A stretch of DNA of 47,403 nt from JAFGQU01 sp964483625 (GTDB lineage Bacteria; Omnitrophota; Gorgyraeia; Duberdicusellales; 4484-171): NCBI GenBank assembly GCA_964483625.1, contig CAZABB010000012.1:1-47403 (forward strand). The letters run 5' to 3'. A model generated the notes under the pieces. It saw only the letters and a list, made by a program, of their open reading frames with translations. It searched no databases and was not told where the DNA came from. This document shows, piece after piece, positions 41,040-47,403 of the stretch. Numbering within the stretch: the first letter of the stretch is position 1; each line of letters starts with the position of its first letter. Position numbers and translations under genes: made by a program.

Positions 41040-41576
41040 ATGAAGATAGAATTTTTATTATCGGGTTTCGGCGGGCAGGGTTTGATGAGTTTAGGAAAAC
41101 TCATTGGCCGGGCCGCGGTTTTCGAAGGTAAACATACCACGTGGTTCCCTTCCTACGGAGCGGAGATGCGGGGAGGGACGGCGCATTGTTTTGTGAAGGT
41201 TTCCGACCGGCCGATCGCTACGCCCTTTATCCGCCAGGCTGATGTCGGTATTTTTCTTAACCAGCCCTCGATACGTAAATTTTCCCACCGGATAAAAAAA
41301 GGAGGCATGCTTATCTGCAACGCTGATTTATGCGAACAAATTCCCCGCTTGACGGGAGTATGTGTTATCGAGGCTCCTCTTAACCGTATGGCTCTTGAAT
41401 GCGGAAATATTAAGGTAGCCAATACCATCGCGTTGGGAATTGTTCTGCGTCTGCGTCCGAAGTTGTTTGAGGAGAAAACCGTAGAGGGGATCATAAAAGA
41501 AATCTTTCTCCCGGCAAGAAAGAATATTTTAGAACAGAACCTCTGTGCCTTGAAAAAAGGAAGGAAGTTTGCTTAG
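41040..41576 (+). CDS. 2-oxoacid:ferredoxin oxidoreductase gamma subunit
   Basis: 178 residues. Gamma-domain motifs GFGGQGLMSLGKLIGRAAV, TTWFPSYGAEMRGGTAHCFVKVSD, VGIFLNQPSIRKF, and KVANTIALGIVLRLRP. It completes the four-subunit enzyme. The stop overlaps the gltX TTG start by 8 bp. Confidence 0.94.
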   Translation: MKIEFLLSGFGGQGLMSLGKLIGRAAVFEGKHTTWFPSYGAEMRGGTAHCFVKVSDRPIATPFIRQADVGIFLNQPSIRKFSHRIKKGGMLICNADLCEQIPRLTGVCVIEAPLNRMALECGNIKVANTIALGIVLRLRPKLFEEKTVEGIIKEIFLPARKNILEQNLCALKKGRKFA

Positions 41577-42861
41577 AACCAGATTTGCCCCATCACCTAC
41601 CGGGTTCCTCCACATCGGCGGCGCGCGTACGTGCCTGTTCAGCTGGCTCTATGCGCGGGCGCAGGGCGGAAAGTTCCTCCTGCGTATCGAAGATACCGAC
41701 GTTGAACGGTCCAAAAAAAAGTATCTCGATGAGATTACAGAAAGCATCCGGTGGCTGGGGTTGGACTGGGATGAATTGTATCACCAGTCTGAGCGGTTCG
41801 GTCTCTATCGCGAGTATGCGCAAAAATTGATCGAACAGGGAAAAGCGTACAGCAAGGACGGGGCGGTTTTTTTTACATACGAGTTTTCGCAAATCGAAAT
41901 CAAAGATCTTATCCGGGGCGACATCGTGTTTAAGGAATTGCCGAAGGAGGAAGAGGTTATTATCAAAAGTGACGGATCGCCGACGTACAATTTCAGCTGT
42001 GTTGTGGATGACGCGTTAAGCGAAATTACCTGTGTTATCCGGGGAGAAGACCATATTTCCAACACGCCCAAGCAGATTCTGATGTACCGCGCTCTGGGAT
42101 TTAAGGCCCCTCTTTTTGCGCACGTGCCGCTGATTCTTTCCCCCGAGGGGGGGAGATTGTCGAAACGGTTTGGCGCGACGGCTATCGGTGAATACCGCCG
42201 GATGGGGTATCTCCCCGAAGCGATCGATAATTACCTTATGCTTTTGGGCTGGTCTCCCAAGGATAATCAGGAAATCATCTCGCTGGATGAGGCGCGTAGC
42301 CGGTTCGATATCGGTGATGTGAACAAGTCCAAAGCGGTATTTTCACTGGATAAGCTGAACTGGATCAACGCCGAGTATATCAAACGGTATGATAAAAACA
42401 GGCTGGCCGGGGTGGTTGAAAAATTCCTGCGTCAAAATAATTTTTTATCGGCTCCGGTTGAGAGACAATATATAATAAAGGTAATGGATTTATGTGAAGG
42501 CAGGATTACGACCCTACAAGATATTCCGCGTCGAGCCTATTTTTGTTTTCATGACGATTATGCCTATGAGCAAGAGGCGCAGGCGATTTTGGAAAAAGAC
42601 TTCACCGGACCGGTGACGGAGCTGAAAACCGCGCTGGGAAAAATAAACGATTTTTCTGCCGGGGAGATAGAGAAGGAATTCCGCCGGGTATGTAAGCAAT
42701 TGGGAATTAAAGTCCGCGACCTGGTCCATCCGGTCCGGATCGCGTTAACCGGCGCGAAAGTCGGCCCCGGGTTGTTTGAAACGATAGAGACGTTGGGGAA
42801 AGAGAAAGTCCTCAGCCGGCTGATGCGGCTGATCGACTACTGGAAAAAGGAGGGAACATGA
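41569..42861 (+). CDS. gltX: Glutamyl-tRNA synthetase, shortened insert
   Basis: 430 residues (usual bacterial length ~465-490). It starts at TTG 41569 behind a GGAAGGAAG stretch; MLRTRFAPSPTG continues into the HIGH-type HIGG (15-18). KMSKS-type loop RLSKR at 196-200; WVINRGEDH-type CVIRGEDHISNTPKQIL. The segment between LIEQGKAY (about 94) and IRGDIVFKELP is only ~20 residues long. In most GluRS it holds the YxCFCT...R segment of 50-60 residues, often with a zinc site, which is missing here. C-terminal anticodon domains are present (VRDLVHPVRIALTG, GPGLFETIETLGKEKVLSRL). Confidence 0.93.
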   Translation: MLRTRFAPSPTGFLHIGGARTCLFSWLYARAQGGKFLLRIEDTDVERSKKKYLDEITESIRWLGLDWDELYHQSERFGLYREYAQKLIEQGKAYSKDGAVFFTYEFSQIEIKDLIRGDIVFKELPKEEEVIIKSDGSPTYNFSCVVDDALSEITCVIRGEDHISNTPKQILMYRALGFKAPLFAHVPLILSPEGGRLSKRFGATAIGEYRRMGYLPEAIDNYLMLLGWSPKDNQEIISLDEARSRFDIGDVNKSKAVFSLDKLNWINAEYIKRYDKNRLAGVVEKFLRQNNFLSAPVERQYIIKVMDLCEGRITTLQDIPRRAYFCFHDDYAYEQEAQAILEKDFTGPVTELKTALGKINDFSAGEIEKEFRRVCKQLGIKVRDLVHPVRIALTGAKVGPGLFETIETLGKEKVLSRLMRLIDYWKKEGT

Positions 42862-43037
42862 GATACTGGATTTTATGCGGCATTCTTTTTTCGGCAGTAC
42901 TTGTCTGCGGCTGCGAGACGACGAAAAACTCAGTAGTGGGAACGGCGCTGGTTACCAAGGGCATTGCCGATGATACCTACAATACCTGCAAAACTGTTGA
43001 GGAAGCCGACGATAAGTTCGAGAAAGAATACTGGTAG
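42858..43037 (+). CDS. Small lipoprotein, 59 residues
   Basis: MRYWILCGILFSAVLVCGC: signal peptide with lipobox V-C-G-C, so Cys19 would be lipidated by the Lgt/LspA pathway. The mature 41 residues (ETTKNSVVGTALVTKGIADD, TYNTCKTVEEADDKFEKEYW) are polar with one further Cys. The ATG lies in the gltX stop (ATGA) after GGAGG. Function unknown; too short for most gene filters but convincing from coupling and lipobox. Confidence 0.75.
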   Translation: MRYWILCGILFSAVLVCGCETTKNSVVGTALVTKGIADDTYNTCKTVEEADDKFEKEYW

Positions 43038-43073
43038 AGAACGTGTACCTGTAACAACGAAGGAGGGGAAAAG

Positions 43074-43493
43074 ATGAAGAGGTTATTTTTTTTCATTCTG
43101 CCTGTGTTTTTATTTTTGGGGTGTGAGGTGGCTGAGGAGCCTGGAGAAGGACAGACATCGCAGACTGCAGCGGCGGGCATATCTGAGGATAGCGAGGGGG
43201 CACTCCAGATGGGATCGCTTACCGAGGATGTCATGGAGGAGATGAGCGGCTCTGAGACAGAGATGCTTGAGGCGGAACGTGCGGATGAAGAAAAGCTGGC
43301 AGCACGGGCTATGGAAGGCAAGATCCTGAAGGAAGCCACTCAGAATTCGGGCATGGTTGTTTCGGTTCCCGACGGAGAACGCGAGCGGATCATCAACGAA
43401 AACCGCTGGGGCTATTCGGTGCGCAACCTGGACGCAGGCAGTACGATGTATTACGACCGCAACGGAAATTTTTTAGGCAAACGGTTGCAATGA
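43074..43493 (+). CDS. Lipoprotein, 139 residues, unknown function
   Basis: Signal peptide MKRLFFFILPVFLFLGC with lipobox LGC (Cys17). An acidic, low-complexity middle (GISEDSEGALQMGSLTED, EEMSGSETEMLEAERADEE) leads to a compact C-terminus (GMVVSVPDGERERIINENR, GSTMYYDRNGNFLGKRLQ). AAGGAGGGG precedes the ATG. It follows the 59-residue lipoprotein by 36 bp; the pair may localise together in the outer membrane. Confidence 0.8.
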   Translation: MKRLFFFILPVFLFLGCEVAEEPGEGQTSQTAAAGISEDSEGALQMGSLTEDVMEEMSGSETEMLEAERADEEKLAARAMEGKILKEATQNSGMVVSVPDGERERIINENRWGYSVRNLDAGSTMYYDRNGNFLGKRLQ

Positions 43494-43796
43494 GTTAAAA
43501 GAATTTTCCCATTTTAAATGCAGGTAAAAATAGACTTTTTTGTAATAGTAGCATTAATTTGTTTGTGAAAAGTAAAATTATATCCTGCGTCCGTAGGTTT
43601 AAATTTCTTAACCCATTGATGAATAGAGATTTATAGAAAAAACAGCGTCAATATGTTATTGATGTTGTGTTTTTTGATTGTGAATTTTATATTGACAGGT
43701 GATATCCTTTTCTTCTATAATCAAAATCAAAGGGGTAAGGAGCATTTTTATTAGTGGTTAATTTAGTAGGTACCGATAGAGCAAGGGGAAAAATTT
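43494..43796. other. AT-rich intergenic region with promoter
   Basis: About 300 bp without a gene. The composition is distinctly more AT-rich than the region to the left, and it ends in a near-consensus promoter at 43692-43721. It marks the switch from core to accessory DNA. Confidence 0.6.
43692..43721 (+). promoter_or_regulatory. Strong sigma70-type promoter
   Basis: Perfect TTGACA (43692-43697) and perfect TATAAT (43716-43721) with an 18-bp spacer, 75 nt before the gene at 43797. Confidence 0.75.
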
Positions 43797-44009
43797 ATGC
43801 CTGAATTAAAGGATAAGGATTTACTAATCCCACTTGAAGTATATGAAAAAGAACATAAGATAAGAGATGAAAGGAATGATATCCCGCCAGAATATCTAGG
43901 ATTTTGCCCCTCAAAATACTACAAAATGGTAGATATGAATGTTACAGATCTTAGTGCTCGAGTCGATAAGAAATTCTTAAAATTCTCCCACAGAAATCCT
44001 AAACCGTAA
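43797..44009 (+). CDS. 70-residue protein, unknown
   Basis: MPELKDKDLLIPLEVYEKEH, then a Pro-rich DIPPEYLGFCPSKYY, ending in KFLKFSHRNPKP. No membrane segment; one Cys. AGGGG lies upstream of the ATG. It is directly followed (3 nt) by a membrane protein gene and both use AT-rich codons unlike their neighbours. I do not recognise it. A coupled two-gene unit (for example a soluble partner of the membrane protein) is inference. Confidence 0.65.
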   Translation: MPELKDKDLLIPLEVYEKEHKIRDERNDIPPEYLGFCPSKYYKMVDMNVTDLSARVDKKFLKFSHRNPKP

Positions 44010-44012
44010 AAT

Positions 44013-44768
44013 ATGCCTAAAGATCAAGAAGTGCTTAGCCGCCTCTTTGAGCTGTTAGATACGCATTATATTCCTTTCACTAAAAAAAGTGTGATGTGGT
44101 TGGAGACTCTTACGCATCAGAAATCTAAACGTGCTGTGCATGAATTGAGGGATGCGTTAGATCATATTGCAACCGCACTCCATGACGAAACATCGAAGAA
44201 AGATGCATTGCAAAGCATAGAGGCGATTACAGAACATTTTCGTAGAGCTGCTGTAGAACCTGCAGAATGGATCGCTCTGAAAAAACTTGAGCAATTGTTA
44301 GATATTAGAGCAGGAGGGTTTTGGTGGTGGCGACTTTTAGGAGTTATGCCTCCAAATCGAAAAGAATTTGCTCGTAAGGTCTACCAAGGACAGGATTATA
44401 TTGTGAAAGGGAGAGAGTTAAAAGCTGTATCGATCGGCGATGCATTTGAGAATTTCAAACAAGCATACCTTACCTTCGTGACAATTTTAGATGATATAGA
44501 GCCCCCAGAATTAAGTAGCAGAGCGTTTACTTTTAGAATGACAATTTTTGGAGCGATTTTAGGAGTAGTTCTAACATGTTCAGTAACTACCTTTTTGCCA
44601 GCTTCTTACCAGTTATTTCGCAGGATAATAATTCAAATATTAGGTGGTAATCCCGGGATAGCGCTTTTTCTTATATTTATAATTCTTTGTTCCTTAATCC
44701 TCCTTGTCTGGTTGTTATTTTCGGAGTTATCAAGACAGAAATTGATAGCACGTTTTAGAAATAACTAA
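44013..44768 (+). CDS. Two-helix membrane protein with helical N-terminal domain, unknown
   Basis: 251 residues. Residues 1-180 are predicted soluble and helical (LSRLFELLDTHYIPF, VHELRDALDHIATALHDETSK, GGFWWWRLLGVMPPNRKEFA), followed by two membrane helices near 186-205 (FRMTIFGAILGVVLTCSVTT) and 222-240 (ALFLIFIILCSLILLVWLLF), and a basic tail. AT-rich codon use matches the upstream 70-residue gene and suggests joint horizontal acquisition. No family recognised; the topology (large cytosolic sensor plus hairpin anchor) is seen in some defence effectors but that is not evidence of function. Confidence 0.7.
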   Translation: MPKDQEVLSRLFELLDTHYIPFTKKSVMWLETLTHQKSKRAVHELRDALDHIATALHDETSKKDALQSIEAITEHFRRAAVEPAEWIALKKLEQLLDIRAGGFWWWRLLGVMPPNRKEFARKVYQGQDYIVKGRELKAVSIGDAFENFKQAYLTFVTILDDIEPPELSSRAFTFRMTIFGAILGVVLTCSVTTFLPASYQLFRRIIIQILGGNPGIALFLIFIILCSLILLVWLLFSELSRQKLIARFRNN

Positions 44769-44822
44769 CCAAAAATTATCCTTGTCAGAAGCCCCCGATA
44801 ATAATAGAATTGTAAGAAACCT

Positions 44823-44932
44823 TGTCCCGTAGTGCTCCGAACCAGACTCGAAGGGTCGGTTCAGGAGTAGGAATAATTGGTAACACGATTTACCCGGAAC
44901 CGAACAAGTCAAACAGGTTCTGGTTCCGGGCT
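44823..44932 (+). pseudogene. Split tRNA-Gln-like fragment with hairpin insertions
   Basis: TGTCCCGTAGTG (44823-44834) and TAATTGGTAACACGA (44874-44888) match, with one change, consecutive parts of the 5' half of the intact tRNA-Gln at 45209. They are separated by a 39-nt insert that folds as a hairpin (CTCCGAACC...GGTTCAGGAG, inner GACTC-GAA-GGGTC). After them, instead of the anticodon arm, comes a second strong hairpin (CCCGGAACC at 44893 with GGTTCCGGG ending 44930). The result cannot be a functional tRNA. Confidence 0.65.
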
Positions 44933-44944
44933 GATGCATAGAAT

Positions 44945-45223
44945 ATGTATTATGTATACGTTTTATTCTCGAAGGGAGATGCTAAATTTTATATTGGATA
45001 CACTCAGAATATAACAAGGCGTTTAAAAGAACACGGAGCGGGAAGTAATCATACAACATCACGATATCAGGAACCTCTCCTTGTTTTTTATGGAACGTAT
45101 TTTAGTGAAGAAGATGCTCGGCGCCGAGAGAAATACTTTAAGACAACAAAAGGTAGAAAGGCGCTGAAAATAATGTTAAAAGACACGCTTAAGAATCAAG
45201 ATACTTTTTGCCCCGTAGTGTAA
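44945..45223 (+). CDS. Stand-alone GIY-YIG nuclease domain protein
   Basis: 92 residues, almost entirely one GIY-YIG domain of the short URI/COG2827 type: MYYVYVLFSKGDAKFYIGYT, then RRLKEHGAG, YQEPLLVFYG and the E-containing helix EEDARRREKYFKTTKGR. The family ends near LK; here the last codons (TFCPVV-stop) are the first 15 nt of tRNA-Gln, whose D-stem supplies the TAA. No Shine-Dalgarno is clear. It is flanked upstream by a fragment of the same tRNA. Homing-type nucleases use this fold, but catalytic activity and target are unproven. Confidence 0.88.
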   Translation: MYYVYVLFSKGDAKFYIGYTQNITRRLKEHGAGSNHTTSRYQEPLLVFYGTYFSEEDARRREKYFKTTKGRKALKIMLKDTLKNQDTFCPVV

Positions 45224-45283
45224 TTGGTAACACGACTGATTCTGGATCAGTTATCTGTGGTTCGAGTCCACACGGGGCAGCCA
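45209..45283 (+). tRNA. tRNA-Gln (CUG) with encoded CCA
   Basis: Acceptor TGCCCCG/CGGGGCA, discriminator G, encoded CCA (45281-45283); D arm TAGTGTAATTGGTAACAC; anticodon arm ACTGA-TTCTGGA-TCAGT (anticodon CTG); T arm TGTGG-TTCGAGT-CCACA. It is the only one of the five tRNAs in the window with an encoded CCA. It overlaps the GIY-YIG gene at its 5' end and the antisense recombinase gene at its 3' half. Confidence 0.97.
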
Positions 45284-46930
45284 ATGTTGACAACTATCCG
45301 AAACACCGGATAGTGGTGCAGTTGGGACAAGCGCCTTACAGGAGGAACCTGTAGGGCGTTTTTCTTTTACAGGGGGCATTATCTTGGGGAGGATGCCTTC
45401 CAGCGGCTCCTCGATATACATATTGATTACTATCCTGTCCTTATGCACGAAGATGTCTTTGATCAGGGCCTGAATGAGGCTTTTCTGGGCTTCAGGAGGG
45501 GCCTTGTCGATGTATTGCATGGCAAAGGCTATGTTGCGGTGGAGGAACTCGCCTGAATTGGCGTTCATGCCGGTGACCCTCTTTTGGGCCAGCAGCTTAT
45601 CTATCTCATTTTCCAGTTTTGCAATCTCCGTTTCCAGGCTCTTCATTTTGGTTTTATAAGTAGATCCTTTGTTAACAGTGTTATCCATGGCCAGTTTCAG
45701 GAGTTTATTGGCCTGGTGCCTGAAACCGTTCAATTTCGTTTCCTTTTCCCGCAATTCCTTATCAATCTTTTCGAACTTCGCTTGTGACTCAAGGATAGCG
45801 CTTCCGATGGCTTTTATAATGATGTTCTGGTCCCTGGATGCGCGCTTGAAATAATCGATTATGGCCTTATCAAAAGTAGTCGCGGACACACGCGCGTTGG
45901 AACATCCGAGCGCCTGTTTGGCGCGGCTACAGTCGTAGTAAAAGAATTTCTTATTACCCCTGCCGTTAGTAAAATTACAGACCATGTGGCTCCCGCATTC
46001 CCCGCATTTTATAATACCGGCAAGGAGATATTCGTAGTACCTTGCCTTCTGCACGAAATTATGGCCCGGCAGCCTCGCGCTCAATACCCTGTTGGCTTTT
46101 TCCCATGTGCATTCATCAATGATGGCGGGGTGGTTTCCCTTATGGACTTCTCCGCTATATTGTAAATATCCTTTGTAGAATGGATTTTTCAATATCCTCG
46201 AGATAACCTGCCTTCGCCATTCTTTTCCGTTCATGGTTTTCAATCCGAGTTTGTGTAGTTCCAGTCCTACCTGCGTCAGTGACTTGTTGTCCGCGGCCAT
46301 TTCCCATATTATCTTTAAGCCCGGAGCTATTGTTTCATCAGGCACGATCTTATGAGGCTGACGGCCGCTGGGCAGAGGATCACCGTCATTGATAAGCTTA
46401 TACCCATAAGGCAATTTGCCCCCGACCCATTTACCTTGCCTCGCGCGAGCGATGCAGGAGGCTTTTACGCGCTCGCCGGTAAGTTCACGTTCGAATGCCG
46501 ATAGAATCCCCAGTATGCCGATTACCACTCTGCCTATGGCGGTTGAGCTGTCTAAGTTTTCTCTTACCGAGACAAAATCGATTTCCTTTTCCCTGAATAG
46601 GTCAATAAGCCAGTAAAGGTCCCGTGTATTGCGGGTCAGGCGGTCGAGGCGGAAAAAGATAACTCCGTCAAACGGCGCATTTTTGCGCACGTGGTCGATA
46701 ATCATCTGGATGCCGGGTCGGTTGAGGTCTTTTCCGGAATAGCCGTCGTCTATTACTATGCCTTTCTTTCCGATATCGGCAAGCTCATACCCGAAGGCAT
46801 CCAGCATATTTTTGCAATGGTAGGCTTGCGCGTCCAGGGTAGTGAACTCGCCCTGGGCCTGATCATCGGTGGAACATCTCGTATAGATAATAAACCGTTT
46901 TTTTTCGTTTTTACCGTTTTGCCTTATCAT
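45251..46930 (-). CDS. Large serine recombinase (site-specific integrase)
   Basis: 559 residues. N-terminal resolvase domain with catalytic Ser20 (IYTRCSTDDQ) and FFRLDRLTRNTRDLYWLI, then GILGILSAFERELTGERVKASC. Recombinase domain (GKWVGGKLPYGYKL, ILKNPFYKGYLQYSGEVHKG), zinc ribbon CGECGSHMVC...DCSRAKQALGC, and a long coiled coil (about 385-450) as in phage-type serine integrases. The start has AGGAGAGAGGAC just upstream of the ATG. The last ~45 codons run antisense through a plus-strand terminator and the 3' half of tRNA-Gln (tail LPRVDSNHR), so the natural C-terminus may be shorter. It probably belongs to an integrated element extending right. Confidence 0.93.
   Translation of the reverse strand: MIRQNGKNEKKRFIIYTRCSTDDQAQGEFTTLDAQAYHCKNMLDAFGYELADIGKKGIVIDDGYSGKDLNRPGIQMIIDHVRKNAPFDGVIFFRLDRLTRNTRDLYWLIDLFREKEIDFVSVRENLDSSTAIGRVVIGILGILSAFERELTGERVKASCIARARQGKWVGGKLPYGYKLINDGDPLPSGRQPHKIVPDETIAPGLKIIWEMAADNKSLTQVGLELHKLGLKTMNGKEWRRQVISRILKNPFYKGYLQYSGEVHKGNHPAIIDECTWEKANRVLSARLPGHNFVQKARYYEYLLAGIIKCGECGSHMVCNFTNGRGNKKFFYYDCSRAKQALGCSNARVSATTFDKAIIDYFKRASRDQNIIIKAIGSAILESQAKFEKIDKELREKETKLNGFRHQANKLLKLAMDNTVNKGSTYKTKMKSLETEIAKLENEIDKLLAQKRVTGMNANSGEFLHRNIAFAMQYIDKAPPEAQKSLIQALIKDIFVHKDRIVINMYIEEPLEGILPKIMPPVKEKRPTGSSCKALVPTAPLSGVSDSCQHWLPRVDSNHR
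45294..45313. repeat. Inverted repeat beside tRNA-Gln
   Basis: CTATCCG (45294-45300) and CGGATAG (45307-45313) with a 6-nt loop, 10 nt past the tRNA CCA end. It could be part of an attachment site or an RNA processing hairpin. Confidence 0.4.
45332..45368 (+). terminator. Intrinsic terminator of the tRNA-Gln transcript
   Basis: 11-bp stem CGCCTTACAGG (45332-45342)/CCTGTAGGGCG (45348-45358) with one G-T pair, 5-nt loop, then TTTTTCTTTT. It lies inside the antisense 3' part of the recombinase frame. Confidence 0.85.
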
Positions 46931-46989
46931 AATGTCCTCTCTCCTTTCATATCACAACCCCTATAACAACCCGGGGAACAAGTCAAGCT

Positions 46990-47403
46990 GAATACGCAAG
47001 ACTATCCCCATTAGCTATATACGACAACTTTTGCCAAAGTGACGAAAATATTTCATTTTTTTGAGATTTTTTCGTCTGTTTTTGAAAAACCTTCGTATGT
47101 AGCTTATAGGAGCATAAAACAGAGCCTCTACTTACTACATACGTGAACTTTTGCAAAGGTGCCGACTATTTTTAATTTTTTCAAGTTTTTTCCGGCACTT
47201 TTCGGATTCTTTGCGTATGTAGCTAATAGGAGCAGAAACAACGCTCCCTTAATTACTACATACGCAGACTTTTACGATGGTGGCGGTTATTTTTTTAACT
47301 TTTTACAACCAGATTCAGGATTCTTTGCGCATGTAGTAGATAGAAGCCGATGAGAAAAATGAAACTTTTTTAATTTTTTTTCGGCAGTTTTCGGATTTTC
47401 ATC
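46990..47403. repeat. ~120-bp palindrome-bearing repeat array upstream of the recombinase
   Basis: At least two good units and two degraded ones. Each has a palindrome CGTATGTAG...CTACATACG (arms 47094-47102/47135-47143 and 47212-47222/47256-47266; the second also has inner GGAGC/GCTCC at 47229-47233/47243-47247), separated by ~75-bp T-rich spacers with TTTTTAATTTTTT and TTTTCGGATTCTTTGCG. A further left arm (CGCATGTAG) lies at 47328. Spacing is 121 then 113 bp. There is no credible gene here. Confidence 0.7.

Noticed and set aside
44893..44932. Intrinsic terminator for the 251-residue membrane protein gene
   Set aside because: The hairpin is strong but has no T-run after it and lies 125 bp downstream; it fits better as an insertion in the split tRNA fragment.
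46990..47403. CRISPR array
   Set aside because: Units are ~120 bp, the repeated part is variable and palindromic, and spacers are similar T-rich sequence rather than unique; no cas gene is present.

Overview
The window is a bacterial chromosome segment covering the replication-origin region, plus accessory DNA at its right end. The gene set (gyrase, dnaA/dnaN/dciA, rpmH-yidD-yidC, parAB, V-type ATPase subunit E, a four-subunit 2-oxoacid:ferredoxin oxidoreductase) fits an anaerobic, Gram-negative-type bacterium with signal peptidase II lipoproteins. Many features resemble uncultivated PVC/Omnitrophota-like lineages, but that placement is inference from gene content only. Two runs of N (21125-21224 and 38883-38892) show that this is a scaffolded, probably metagenomic, assembly.

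Layout. 1-5857, minus strand: V-ATPase subunit E (cut by the window edge), an NAD(P)HX epimerase-like gene, a PAC2 protein, rsmI, glmS, a small membrane protein and tRNA-Glu. 5930-13574, minus strand: gyrA, gyrB, dciA, dnaN, dnaA. 13575-13795 is a short intergenic region with a DnaA box and back-to-back promoters, the best oriC candidate here. 13796-20212, plus strand: rpmH, yidD, yidC (no rnpA), an 830-bp array of parS-like palindromes, then parA, parB, ndk, yicC, gmk, rpoZ. 20283-21690: tRNA-Cys, tRNA-Leu and tRNA-Val, the last two followed by duplicated tRNA 3' ends and a structured repeat. 21739-30721: thrS, infC (AUU start), rpmI, rplT, a Trk potassium-uptake set with a 28-residue membrane peptide, an OB-fold-like secreted protein, pheS, pheT. 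30823-31553, minus strand: three tiny genes, two of them paralogous. 32066-34185: a probable 6S RNA, rarA and 5-formyl-THF cyclo-ligase. 34323-42861: rny, ymdB, dxs, the ferredoxin oxidoreductase genes and gltX. 42858-44768: two small lipoproteins and an AT-rich pair of unknown genes. 44823-47403: a split tRNA-Gln-like fragment, a GIY-YIG nuclease gene whose stop codon lies inside an intact tRNA-Gln, a large serine recombinase reading antisense into that tRNA, and an array of palindromic repeats running off the edge.

The core genes form tightly packed, often ATGA-coupled operons. The gaps between operons are filled with hairpin-forming repeats. The most striking signals are: a three-way-junction repeat after tRNA-Leu and tRNA-Val whose stems differ by compensatory changes and which is bounded by copies of the tRNA 3' end; swappable double-hairpin modules inside the parS-like array; and the nuclease/tRNA-Gln/recombinase arrangement at the right. 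Together they suggest that tRNA genes and intergenic palindromes in this genome are targets of small mobile or self-amplifying elements.
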